A DNA stretch of 64,000 nucleotides from Tetrapyrgos nigripes (Eukaryota; Basidiomycota; Agaricomycetes; Agaricales; Campanellaceae), in assembly GCA_013368315.1 (NCBI GenBank), contig JAACJM010000026.1, positions 310,001 through 374,000 of the forward strand, written 5' to 3'. Below the pieces are notes generated by a model that was not told the DNA's origin, did not search any database, and saw only the letters and a list, made by a program, of their open reading frames with translations. Position 1 is the first letter of the stretch. The number at the start of each line of letters is the position of its first letter. The translations under genes and the position numbers were made by a program. Of the stretch, positions 23,357 to 34,512 are shown piece after piece.

Positions 23357-23651
23357 CGATACACATGTACTTATGGTCTGGATCCTTTCTCTCATTTTTC
23401 TTTATTTTGTCCAGCCTTACCTCGACCCTTCTTTCGCGTTCTATGCACATTTTTGTTTATATATTTTAGATTTTATATTCTACGTCGGCTCCCAGTAATG
23501 CACTGTCTTTTCTGTCGACGACGATTCCCCGCAAAAATTTGATGCTCTTTCTTTCAATTTTTCGTTGCCACACTAGTCATTTTTCTTTATTTAATGTCCC
23601 TCATAGAAACAGATTGTACACTCTTTCCAAGGACGATCCGAATTATAGATT

Positions 23652-25020
23652 CTATTCGCCAGGCTCTTCATCATCTTGCCTCTCCAATGCAATACCCGCG
23701 GCTTGGAGCGCGTCTACTATCCTGTCGACAGTCTCTTCTTCCATGTCATCTAATTCAATCACAACTTGACCGTCGTCAGACAAGTCTTGAATAACTACGT
23801 GAGAATCCTGCATCTTGTTGGTAGCCATAAAGGCTTCGAGAGCCTTGCGCAACATGGCGTCAATAGGCGGGTGCGGTTGCTGAGACTTTTGTTTGGTAGC
23901 AACAGGAGGAAGAGCCTTGTGTTTCTTGGGGATCCTTTGCGGATGATCGGTGTCTGGGACGGGGTGATATTCCTGTGTGATACTGTCTACAATCTCGCGA
24001 CAACGAATGTGAGCTTGTTCAGTGACATCTCGGTTGGATTTGAAACCTGGTTCGCCACACAAGCGAGGAGTATTGATGACGAGAACGTATGAGCAGGTTT
24101 TGACCTCTTTAATGAAGAGGACGGTGTCGGACATTGCCATTGAGCAGTGGAACTGAGGAGACACGTTAGAGCTTGTAGGTACACGTGGCGGATAACCTAC
24201 CTGGACTTCTACTTCGCGTCGTTTGGTCGTCTTATCGCAGATGGTGCCGTCAGTCCATCGTTGGACGAGATAGCGAGAACCTTGACCACGGGCAAGCTGC
24301 AGATCATTGGGTTGAGCGAGAGCTAGGTCGGCGCCTGTAGGTGGAGCTTTTCCTAGGGTATAAGAGTCCCACTGATATGGTTTAATTAGTGAAATGAAAT
24401 ATAGAAGGGAAACAAACTTACCGTCGGGTCTTCCTCTGAAGAAAAAGGATGGAGATAAGAAGGAGAGAAATTGGAAAAAGGAAAAGAAAATCACCTGGAA
24501 TGTGCGAATGAGGTTGGATCAATTCTTTGAACTGACGGATCTCGTCGTTGTGACAGTATGAATAGGTGAACCAGCCTTGGCGGTGCTGTTATTTGATGTC
24601 ATCAAAGGAGAAAGGAAAATGAAAAAAGAAACACACGTAAAGACAGGTACCGGTGAGAGGCTGGAGGAGAGACCAGGTGTGGGCGGGTGTGAGTGCAGAC
24701 TCGGACTCGAGGTCCTCTGCGGGCTCGGGAGGGAGCTCGAGGGGATCTGGGATGAGACAGAGATATGAATCACGCGGACCCATCTTGAGAAGCTCGAGCG
24801 AGTAAGACGCGGACGACGGCAGCGAATCTTGGTCTAAAAATTCGGACTCTCCGCCGGGAATGCCATGCTGGAGCCATCGCTGGGCGGTTTGGTTGAGGAC
24901 GGGGTGGTTGTTGAGGAAGAGAACATTGAACTTTGGGAAGCTGTAGGTGTCGGTGGGCAGCGAATGGAGGAAGCGACCGTGGACGAGGGCAGGAGCAGCG
25001 AGGAGGAAAGGGAGAAGCAT
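23652..25020 (-). CDS. YOS9: OS-9/Yos9 family ER lectin for ERAD
   Basis: Luminal ER lectin that recognises trimmed N-glycans on misfolded proteins and passes them to the Hrd1 ubiquitin ligase. Introns 24153-24200, 24372-24421, 24436-24494 and 24586-24636 give 386 aa. The ATG at 25020 starts a signal peptide (MLLPFLLAAPALVHG); an upstream in-frame ATG at 25059 would bury it and is less likely. The MRH domain runs from LLQPLTGTCLYHRQGWFTYSYC, through YLVQRWTDGTICDKT and REVEVQFHC, to SYVLVINTPRLCGEPGF, giving the Gln, Arg, Glu and Tyr sugar-binding positions and the cysteine pairs. One exon is only 14 nt (24422-24435). The C-terminus lacks HDEL and is acidic. Confidence 0.92.
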
Positions 25021-25136
25021 CGGCGGTGGAAAGATAAATGCATTTGGTAAGCGGTACATACTTGGAATTTATCCCCGAATCGTTCAAATAGGCACGAAGG
25101 CAACAGACCCCAGTTTTTTACTTCCCTCATCTCCCA

Positions 25137-25686
25137 ATGGCCTCCCCTGACCCAGCACCAGACAAACCAAACCACACAGAGGACGACGAGCTCGACGACA
25201 ACAACGACGTCGACTCCCCTAGTCAAGGTCCCTTCTTTCTCCGTTCCATCGATCTCACACTTACCCCCTGTCAACAGCGGCCTCCGCTCCCGCAGATCCT
25301 CCCGTGAAGAGAGGACGCGGACGCCCGAAAGGGTCCAAGAACAAAAAGTCTGCTGCCTCATCCGTGTCCGCCGATCCCTCGTCATCTGTGCCGAGGAAAC
25401 GAGGTCGTCCGCCTAAGGTACGTGCCCCTTCGCGCTTCGACGCGTCTTTCATCTCACCTCCTCCAGCCCAAGCCCGCAGAGGACTCCGAGGATCGTCCAC
25501 CAAAACGCCCTCGCGGACGCCCGTGAGTGACTTTTGTTTTATAGTACGTTCCAGCTTGACAAAGTGTCTAGTCCCAAGAATCCTAAACCTGCCGAGGACG
25601 CCCCAGCCGCTTCCTCAGCCACAGATGCTGCTGACTCGTCCTCAACCAAGAAGCGCGGACGTCCTCCAAAGCAACCCTCCACCTAG
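25137..25686 (+). CDS. AT-hook DNA-binding protein
   Basis: Introns 25228-25277, 25418-25466 and 25523-25571 leave 133 aa. Four AT-hook cores are visible: RGRGRPKG, KRGRPPK, the PRGRP motif that spans the last splice, and KKRGRPPK. They are separated by Ser/Ala/Glu/Pro linkers, giving an HMGA-like layout. It probably binds the minor groove of AT-rich DNA in chromatin. The start is 116 bp from the divergent YOS9 start. Confidence 0.85.
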
Positions 25687-26055
25687 CTCCCCATTTTCAT
25701 GTATTATACCACCTTGTCTTTCATTTGCTGGCTGGCCATTTATCTACTCACGACTCCCATGCTCTCCCATGATATACCTCTTTCATCTCTGGACTCTTTT
25801 TCCTTGGTTCACTCTTGCTACTCGTCTGCTGTGCTTTTTTGCTCGGGAAACAATTGCTTTCGTAGAAACACGCTTAGTATCCCTGTACAATGTTGTATCA
25901 CCACCATTGTTGACTCGAAGACTTCGTGTGAAACCCATCATAGTCCGTTTGCAAAAAGAAGTCCTCCCAGCTTTCTAGATTTTCTTTTGGCCTCACGCCT
26001 CATTTTTAACTCGCAACATTTCTCCGCGTACACCCACTGTCCCGGAAATTAGGGT
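25687..26055. other. Convergent intergenic region, 369 bp
   Basis: T/C-rich on the plus strand, it lies between the AT-hook gene and kynurenine 3-monooxygenase. It fits two facing 3' UTRs. Open frames here have no recognisable content. Confidence 0.55.
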
Positions 26056-27874
26056 TTAAATCATTTTTGACCTGCGTAGACCCCAAATTACCCCCGCCAC
26101 ACACATCAACGTCGTCACACCTACGGCCTCCACAATTCTTTTCTGCCACTCAGCAGTCCTCCGCACCGTATCATAACTAACGTCCGGTCTAAAAGTCACC
26201 ATAGTGTACAACGGAACCCATCCCCTGGGTTCTCCTTCGGCATACTCTACACCCGACAGCGTTCCACAATGTTCCGCAAGCGACGTCGTGCATCCGCGAG
26301 TTAACGAATAGAGTACATTATCGAAAGCTTTTCGGATGATATATAATGGCGTCGTGACCAAATGCCGCATTTCGACACTGCGGCCAGTAAGGAAACGGGT
26401 CACATTAATGAAACACGGATACACTCACTAATTCGCCATCGCAAGGTCTGCAATGGCTATCAGGTCTTTATGCCGCTCTTGCGAGTACCGAGAGAGTGCA
26501 CGACTCAGCCGCAAGTCATCGGCCTCGTTCCCAGTCTTTGTGGGTGACACTTGCTCTTGCTTCAGTAGCACGTTCAAAATGCGCACATCTTCTAGCCCAC
26601 AATTCAGGCCCTGCCCGTAGAAAGGAACCATGGAATGCGCCGCATCACCAAGAACAATGCCTCGGTCCTTGTAGTGATATGGGTTGGACTAAAAAAATTC
26701 CAGCGACATGTGTCAGTCAGAATATAATACAGGAATGATAATAATACCCTGGTGCATATCAGGGGGCTCCGGGGATTGTGCGTGAAATCTTTAATGAGAT
26801 TCTGCTCGCCGATAGCTAATAAAGCATCCTGGAAATACGTTCCAAACCAGTTCACGAATTTATCTGGTGAGTCGAGACGATCAAGTTCCGAACTAGGCGC
26901 AAACAAAGTGCAGGTAAACGTGTAATCCTATAAACAGTCTGAAAAACGGCGAATACGTCCGTAGGAAAATCCTCCTCACTTGGTTGGGCAACGCAATCAG
27001 CATGAATGATTTACGAGGCCATATGTGCAGGTGATTCGCATCCAAAGCGAATGAAAGACGCCCCTCTTTGTCTCTGTCTGCCGGCATCCTGAGTTCGATG
27101 TACTCGTGTCTGATATACTCTTGCTGATAGTCCATTCTAGACACAGTGTGAGCCGTAAGTGTGCCCACAATCCGAAAAAAAAATAAACAATACCTGAGGA
27201 CTCTCATCATTTGCCTCCGAACAGTTGAATAGCTTCCATCCGCTCCGATAATAAGGTCAAAGCTAACGTCCAACTCGCAGCTTTGACTTACGTCCCGGAT
27301 ATTCATAACCCTTTTATCAAAATCTACACCCTGTACCTTGTGCTCAAAAAACACGCGGATGTTGGGGGAAGAAGAAGCTTCTTGTAGTAAGTCTTCGTTG
27401 AGAAGCGTACGGTCAATAGAATTGATGCACTGTCCTTGTCCCAAGGATGAATTAAAAAAACAAATACCCATATTGAAATAAAAGGAGCACAAACCTGGCC
27501 ATCTCTATCGTAAATCTGACTGTCAAGGCGTCCATCGACATGATGTATCATCCTTCCGCGCATGGGAATCACCGACTGCATGAACCTTTGAGCTGCATTT
27601 GGATCTACGGATTGTATAGCAGCAATCCCCCGATGGGATATCGCGAGATTTATTGACCGTTGCTGAGATGCGGCCTTGGATGATGGAAGACGTATATCTG
27701 AAGGAAGGAACGGAAGTCAGGAACCTTGAGCTTGAGAATTTTTGTGAGTGGGAGATGTTCACCTGGACGGCCTTCATAGAGCTCAACTTTCCAGCCATGG
27801 TTGGAGAGCATGATGGCGGCGAGACAGCCCACTGGACCAGCGCCAACGACGACGGCCTTGCGTCGGTGGGACAT
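26056..27874 (-). CDS. BNA4: Kynurenine 3-monooxygenase
   Basis: FAD-dependent hydroxylase converting kynurenine to 3-hydroxykynurenine at the mitochondrial outer membrane. Introns 26378-26428, 26689-26747, 26928-26979, 27137-27193, 27430-27494 and 27698-27762 give 489 aa. The start at 27874 places the FAD motif GAGPVGCLAA near residue 10. Further blocks are SINLAISHRG, IGADGSYSTVR (second FAD motif) and GDAAHSMVPFYGQGLNCGLED, the third FAD motif characteristic of KMO. The C-terminus has a hydrophobic anchor (VGVTTLMCVAGVIWG). Splicing at 26378-26428 restores ANYVEMRHLV. It is divergent from kynureninase across 116 bp. Confidence 0.96.
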
Positions 27875-27990
27875 GACGGAATGAGAAAGAGTATGAGTCG
27901 GTAAATAAGTCTGGCCCCTGTCGATTTGTGATGTAATCACTTCTAGGCGACTTTAAGTTCCGACAAGTCGCCGCGTATTCTCTCTCTCCC

Positions 27991-29653
27991 ATGTTGCGAT
28001 CCCGCTTCCAGTTTCCTACTTATTCTGATGTCGACGCGTCTCGTGTCCAGACTGATGGTATTCTCCTTCTTCCTTTCCATGATCCTCCCTTGAACTCATC
28101 GTTCAGGTCGTGCAAAGCCATGCGTCTATCTGGCCGGAAATTCACTTGGTTTAATGCCCAGTCGCTCAAAAGAGCTGATTCAAGAAGAGATCGCTGTGTG
28201 GTCTACTCGGTGCTTCATCTTGCCGCGTCATATTCTCTAGCTCTTATCTGCTCCAGAGCTGTCCTAGGTCATTTCTCCTCCCATCCCCATGGACGGGGCT
28301 GGGTGCGCTTTCCTAACCATATAGAACCCCTCCTCGCTGAGCTCGTGGGCATGTGCTATCTTTCGCCGCTCTATTCGCCTCTTGTTGAATCTTTCCTTGC
28401 TTGGTTTCAGGCGCAAATGAAAAGGAAGTCGCGTGTATGAGCACCCTGACAACTAATCTGCACCTCATGATGGATTCCTTCTACAAGCCTACTTCTGAGC
28501 GATACAAGATCCTATGCGAGGCTAAAGCTTTTCCCTCGGATCAAGTAGGTCGTCTGCTCTTACTCAAGTCGCGTAAATTAATCCCAAAGTTTGATTTTAG
28601 TACGCCTTTGCATCGCAAGCTGTGGCGCATGGGCTCGATCCTGCCCAAGCCGTCCTTGAAATGAAACCTAGGAAAGGAGAATTTTACCTCAGGGAGGAGG
28701 ACATTCTAGACACCATCGAACGGGAGGGTTCTACGATTGCGATCGTTTTGTTCAGCGGTGTCCAGTACTACACAGGACAATATTTCCCGATAGAGCCCAT
28801 TACTCGAAAAGCCAAGGAGAAGGTTCGTCCGCGTCCGAGTTCAGACTTTCGTGTCTATGAGCTAATTCCATGACACTTTCAGGGCTGTATTTGTGGCTGG
28901 GACCTCGCTCACGCTGTCGGAAATTTGCCATTGTCCTTACACGGGTGGGATGTCGATTTTGCAGTGTGGTGCACATACAAATATCTCAATTCTGGACCGG
29001 GTGGTATTGCTGGCCTTTACGTCCATGACAAGTGGAATGAGGTCTTGCGACCGAAGTGAGCCTCTCTTTTTCCATCTACCTCATTTTTTATTCATCATGT
29101 GCCACCCTTAAAAAGGTTTGCTGGATGGTGGGGCCACGATCCCTCGACCCGCTTCCAGATGCCTCCCACATTTTCGCCGATCATTGGTGCACAAGGTTTT
29201 CAACAATCCAATCCGAGTGTTCTCGCCTGCGCATCTCTGCTAGGTTCTCTCCAGGTTTTCAAAGAAGCTGGCATGATGGTACCCTTGAGAGAACGCTCAA
29301 TTGTCCTGACTGGCCTTCTAGAAAAGTTGCTGTCAGAATCTAAGTACTTTGTGGCTTCTGGTGATTTGGCACAAGAGGACGTCGCAAATCCCAATTTAAA
29401 TCCATCCTTTACTATCATAACTCCTCGCGACCCTAAAAGCCGAGGGGCGCAGTTATCTTTATTGTTCCTACCCGTTGGCTCGGGTCTGATGATGAAGGTA
29501 TTTAATGTGTTGACTAGTTTTGGGGTGATAGGAGACGAGAGGGACCCAGACGTGATACGGCTAGCACCCACACCGCTGTACAATGACGAGGAGGACTGTA
29601 AGCAGGCAGCTCGGAGCCTCGAAATCGCTTTCCAAGAGATTCTTGGTCAATAA
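27991..29653 (+). CDS. BNA5: Kynureninase
   Basis: PLP enzyme that cleaves 3-hydroxykynurenine to 3-hydroxyanthranilate and alanine. Introns 28058-28106, 28210-28256, 28349-28410, 28545-28600, 28823-28882 and 29056-29115 give 442 aa. Diagnostic blocks are [56 protein letters not shown] and the PLP-lysine region [13 protein letters not shown], then FAGWWGHD. The third intron needs a GC donor (GCATGT) to keep VGANEKE in frame. Its stop is 11 bp from the stop of the convergent formamidase gene. Confidence 0.96.
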
Positions 29654-29664
29654 TTTGATACAAT

Positions 29665-30554
29665 TTAACTTTTGTAAATATCCTGTAGAATAAACCCGGA
29701 GACCATATTCATGTACACCTCTGAACGAAGCACAGCATCATGCTCATCAACCAATTCGTCCACATTTCTTTTCACCAACGACTGCGCGCTTTCCGCGTAC
29801 ACGCGCAGCAAGTGTGCGTACATTGCTTCGCTCTGAGATAAATCTACCAGTTTATCTCCCTTGGAATGAATGATAAACCACCGAATGTCAGTTTTCTGCT
29901 CTGGGCGTAAGGAAAACCTTGGCACTGAAAATTCAGCGTAGGAGGCTTTATCGCCAAAAGCAGGCGCGATAAACCAATCCCGATAGTCTGGAAAACGAGC
30001 AAGGAGTAGGTCAATGTCATAAATGCCCTCCGATAGAACGATCGCCTGCACTGCATTGATAACTTGTGGCGGTGGGGTAAGAATTGGGGTAATAGCCGAC
30101 GAATCAAGAAAAATGGACGCAAGCATATGTGCACTGCAGCTGTGGCCCAAGAGGTAAATTTTGCTGCGATCAAACAGCTCTCCAAGACTGGAGTCAGACC
30201 AGGTCATGAGGAAAATGAGGAGTTGAAGGATGTCATGCGCGTGGGTAGGATGCCTGATGGAATTGGCATCTGAAGCTTTTGAAAGTCGATAATTGGGAAC
30301 GGCCACTGGGAATTTAGTGCGAGATACGAGTTCCCTAGCGAGAACGGCATGGTCGGTTTTATCCTCCCTGGAACTCAAATCAATTTTCCTTTTTGCAGAG
30401 ACTCCAGGGCAGCAAACACTCACGAGCGCCATGCTCCACCGTGTACAAAACATATCAGAGGTAGAGGAACATCAGGCTTCGAGGAGTAGTAGAGATCGAA
30501 TGTACGGTAAGGATCTCTTGTGGTATCGTAAGGAATATCGGCTTGGAGAGACAT
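29665..30554 (-). CDS. BNA7: Kynurenine formamidase (alpha/beta hydrolase)
   Basis: Hydrolyses N-formylkynurenine to kynurenine. One intron (30368-30423) leaves 277 aa. The oxyanion motif HGGAW lies just before the splice, followed by RSEDKTDHAVLA and VAVPNYRLS, the family hallmarks. The nucleophile is in GHSCSAHM, the acid is probably Asp in HSKGDKLVDL, and the base is His in VDEHDAVL. The ATG at 30552-30554 begins MSLQADIPYDTT, which fits known N-termini. An upstream open stretch could add an exon but is not needed. It sits tail to tail with kynureninase, completing a three-gene kynurenine group. Confidence 0.88.
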
Positions 30555-30923
30555 TATCGGCGAATTTTTACCTGTAGGCTGTGTGTCAATTTCGGGCCGA
30601 TGTGTACTTATACCAAGTACTCACAGTATTGGACGAGTATTGGAGCATCCACTCTCCGTGGGTTTTGGCACTTGCGTAGTAGTACGGAAGAGTACGGCAA
30701 TCGGTTCTCAATGACGTAGGCTAGAACGAGGCTGATGTCATTGTTATTACCACAGGTTTATAAAAGCTAGACACGCTCCTACCGGATCCTACCCTTCACA
30801 CCATCCACACCCGGTAAGTCGTCTACTCACATCACTCATATTCTGCCCAAAAAAGCACAACTTCGTTTTCTATATTACTTTCAGCACACGATACTGACCA
30901 TTTTCTACGCAGAACAGAGAAGA
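30555..30923. other. Divergent promoter region between formamidase and PMP3
   Basis: Contains a TATA box for PMP3, a likely 5' UTR intron of PMP3 (30814-30884, GTAAGT to TTTCAG), and on the minus strand an open stretch upstream of the formamidase ATG that may be leader sequence. Confidence 0.6.
30759..30766 (+). promoter_or_regulatory. TATA box of PMP3
   Basis: Perfect TATAAAAG about 165 bp upstream of the PMP3 ATG and about 50 bp upstream of the inferred 5' UTR intron donor, a spacing that fits a strongly expressed small gene. Confidence 0.6.
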
Positions 30924-31260
30924 ATGCCAGTCACAACATCAGACATTTGCAAAGCTAGTCCTACGCCCTCAGAATGCCCTCTTCCCCATCTAACGTCTTC
31001 TTTAGATCCTAGTTGCTATCTTCATTCCTCCGTTGGGCGTCTTTTTTGAGCGAGGATGTGGAGCTGACTTGGTGCGTCATTTCCTCTTGACTCCTGCGCT
31101 TGCTGACATACCTTTCATACCTTCCAGCTCATCAACATTCTGTTGACAATCTTGGGTTACATACCAGGAATCATCCATGGTATGCATTATTATTTCTTGT
31201 CTCTGTTGTTTCACCTACTCATGTCTTTGCAAAGCCTTGTACATTATTCTGAAGTATTGA
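30924..31260 (+). CDS. PMP3: Plasma membrane proteolipid 3 (UPF0057)
   Basis: A 57-residue two-span membrane protein that affects plasma-membrane potential and salt tolerance. Four exons are 30924-30953, 31006-31071, 31128-31179 and 31235-31260. The translated protein matches the family end to end: a SDICK start, IPPLGVFFERGCGADL, INILLTILGYIPGIIHAL and the YIILKY end. The first intron appears to use a GC donor (GCTAGT). That choice gives the family spacing of nine residues between SDI and PPLG, whereas the nearby GT donor gives one residue fewer. The other two introns are canonical. Confidence 0.9.
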
Positions 31261-31405
31261 TGATAGACGACTATCCACGAACTATGCACAACCTCGCGGA
31301 CTCTTAATTACTTAATACCTGTAATGGCTCTTGATACAATTACATTCTAAGTGTAATCATCAGTAATCATCAGTCTTCTTCATCGTCATCATCTCATCGT
31401 CATCG

Positions 31406-34128
31406 TCATCCCGACTCTTCTTCTGAATCACTCTCCTGCTGATTGAGTTGCTCAAGAATAGCCGCCCCCACGTCCCAGCATTTTCTTAAACCATCCTTCA
31501 TTGGCCCTGGTGCGACTCCTTCGCCCTTTGATGCCGGATTGGCGTGCCATTTTCGCATGTCGACTTCTTCCACGATATCCGCTTGGTACAGCGCCACCAA
31601 TATCTGAGGAAAGAGAGGTAGTCGTTTCGATTTTGCACAGTGCGACTACGCCCAATTTCAGAGAAGGTAACACGCGCGGAGTGATAGACCTCACCTGCAA
31701 TAAAGTAACAGTCTCTACCGCATCTACTCCGCCAATCTTGTCAATGAGCGGACCCCAGCGATTGATGACCTTTGCTATCTCTTGACGTTGGGGTATACCA
31801 CCACCTTCCACAATCTCGATTTTTTCAACGATTGCCGCAATGACAGCTTCCCGGACACGCAAAAGCGGAACATTACTCGCCATACGAAGAGTCTTCAATT
31901 CGACAGCAGCATTGTCAACGGAATGACCCTCTGCAAAGGCGCGCTCTAGGGACTGGGTGACTTCGGCTTGGAACTCTGAAACAGCAACAGCATCTGAAGC
32001 AGCGACTACTGAACTTTCCAAGGTCAATGAAGTGGTAGACGATGTTGGCAATGTGCCCGGGTACATGTCCGAGTCACTGTCCGAGTCAGACAAATCAGTA
32101 TCTTCGTCAGAGGACAGAGAGCCTTCATCTGAATACGCAAGGTCGGCAACATCGTCACCTGAGCATAACCCGTTAGAAACCAAACTATGCCAGAAAAGCC
32201 AAGGGACAACCAACCTAGCCTCATAAATCGTTGGTTCTTGTAATTCTCTATTCCCTCTTCATCCTCATCCTCGTCGGGCGGATCCCGTGGCCATATGATA
32301 GCATTCGAATCTGTACCCAACTTGGCTTTTATCAATTCCTCGTCTGAAGTAAAGACAAAAAAAGGTCAAAGGCGTCAAGGAGATCTGAAAGAGACTAGAT
32401 GTCAACATACCGAATTCTAGATCCTCTTCCTCGGAATCGATATCCTCATCATCTCCATCAGCCCTCTTCTTGGACAGTTTCTGGAAAGGCTCAAGTACCG
32501 CATTAGGGCCTACCACCACCTCATCAGCAACCAGAGAACCCTTGCTGATACGAGTGTTCTCCCGAATATTCACACCGGAGCCGATGATACTCTGCTGAAC
32601 GATACAACCAGGTCCAATCGTAGTCCCATCAAAGACATAGGAATTGTCGATAAGGGTCCCCGCACCTATGACACAATTCCGTCCAATAACGGAGGAGATT
32701 ATTTGAGCATCATCGGAAACTTGTGTAGAGGGTCCAATTAAACAATTGTTTCCGATTCGACTTGTTCTGCATAGAAATATTGAGTTTGATAACAGCAGAA
32801 AGAAAGAAAATCCAGTGTCATTCAGACGTTGAGATGGCGATAGAAGATACCAACGCACCGTGCTAATACAACAGACCCATCTCGGGCTATATACTTGTTT
32901 CCTTGTCGATGTTCGTAGACTTCGCCACCGGGATGATTATTATCTGGGACGAGCGGAAATGTCCAACGAGAAATGATGTCCTTGCTAAAAGATGAATGAG
33001 GAACCCATCATCAACAGCAGCGGTAAAAAAAGACGAAACCTGATGGACTGATAGCTTTTAGTGTCCTGCACTCGGGCTGCATAACCTTCCTTCGCCACAT
33101 AACAATAGATGTTCTTCATCAGGAGATCAGAGGTCAGAACTCCATGAACAAAATCCCTCCTGATATCCAGGTAGTCGAAATTATCTTGGAACAGGGACGG
33201 TACCTGATATTTCCGGTGAGGACGCTCAGAGAAAGATCAACACTGGTAGCACTCACTTCAACAGAGCAGACGTCTATCGAGCAATCAAGCAAGTCATTAC
33301 GGATTTCGACCTCTGGGTGTTCAGCAAGGATTTCTCGAGGAACATTCGCGACGGTCTTGGGCGGATATCCTATCACCGCATCATAATAAAGACATTCTGA
33401 CGTTTCGGGATCAATCACAAAGATGGAAGAATTGCCTGTTGGCCTAGTAGAGACGACATGTAATCAGATTGTAAACCTCCCTCTCGGGTCCGGGCACAAC
33501 TCACCTCGTCCGATGCTTTGATCCACTCTCCTTTACGACCATCGTCATGATAGCATCCTTGTTTGTTTTGCGTCTTTCCTTGTGTGCTTTAACGACCTCG
33601 TCTATCTTGACGTTGCTAACCAGGTCTCCCATGACTAGAACGAAATCCCCAGTTACAAGACCACGGGTATAGATATCGCGCATTGCGTCTCCGGGAGAAA
33701 AGGTTTCTTTGGCTGTCATGATAGGAACGATCTTGATGCCAGAGCCAGGTTTTGACCATCGCGATTCACTAGCAAAAGTGTAAGTTTTTTCAGCACTGAA
33801 CAAAAGGAAGAAACCATACGCAATTGCATTTTTGACCTGCTCGGAATGAGATCTACAGATCACAAAGATTTCTTGTACACCAGCCAGTGCGAGGCTTTCA
33901 AAAGTCCAGTCCAAGAGAGGTGCATTGCATATGGGGAGTAGACACTGCGATACGACAGAACGTTTGAATACAATTTCAGCACTGAGCAAAAAACAAATTC
34001 ACTCGAGGTTTACGAGTCGTCAGAGGCCTAAATCGTTTGTTGAAGCTGTCGGCGAGTACTACAGCTTGCAGCACTTCATCCTCGTCGCCGAGAAGCTTCT
34101 CCTTGCCTGTACTAAACTTTGGAGGCAT
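31406..34128 (-). CDS. GCD6: eIF2B epsilon subunit, catalytic GEF
   Basis: Catalytic subunit of the guanine-nucleotide exchange factor that recharges eIF2. Nine introns (31604-31694, 32159-32214, 32344-32410, 32767-32858, 32985-33039, 33204-33256, 33444-33504, 33769-33819, 33945-34002) give 712 aa. The N-terminus is a nucleotidyltransferase-like fold (LQAVVLADSFNKRFRPLT, LLPICNAPLLDWTFESLA, VLVMGDLVSN). A left-handed beta-helix follows with hexapeptide repeats (IGPSTQVSDDAQIISSVIG and onward). The C-terminal W2/HEAT domain (KVINRWGPLIDKIGG) ends in an acidic DSEEESG tail, as in yeast Gcd6. The GAT-rich repeat after the stop is minor. Confidence 0.93.
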
Positions 34129-34512
34129 GACTGTAGAAGTCGAAAAATTTGGTGACTCATTTGTTGACGCTTACTCAAACTCACATGGGTAGCGCTAAAA
34201 GAATGTCGAATCGTTTCGAAAACGAAGTGATTACAAAAGAAGCCTAAAGACATGCAACACGATCCGATAAAAGAAAGTAAGGGGTATTCGATCAGACCAT
34301 TGTAAGTAGGGAATTAGTTGAACGGGATGAGCATCGTCGTAACAACGTCGTGAGAGGATAGAAAGATGCGACAACCAGATCCATGGGTAACATACGTGAA
34401 GAGGAAACCAAAACAAAAACACATGTAGGACCAAGGTGATGCTGGTGTAAAGTGGATAGCAAGAGATAGGAGAGGCTCGTAAAAAGTCGTTCGAAGGCAG
34501 GTATTAAAGATC

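Noticed and set aside
25304..25978. 224-codon plus-strand reading through the AT-hook gene
   Set aside because: It reads through two clear introns of the AT-hook gene and into non-coding 3' sequence. The spliced model restores four AT-hooks and a stop.
30590..30720. Extra upstream exon for the formamidase gene
   Set aside because: An open stretch with a possible splice exists, but the N-terminus starting MSLQADIPYD already fits the family and no upstream ATG in frame is available.
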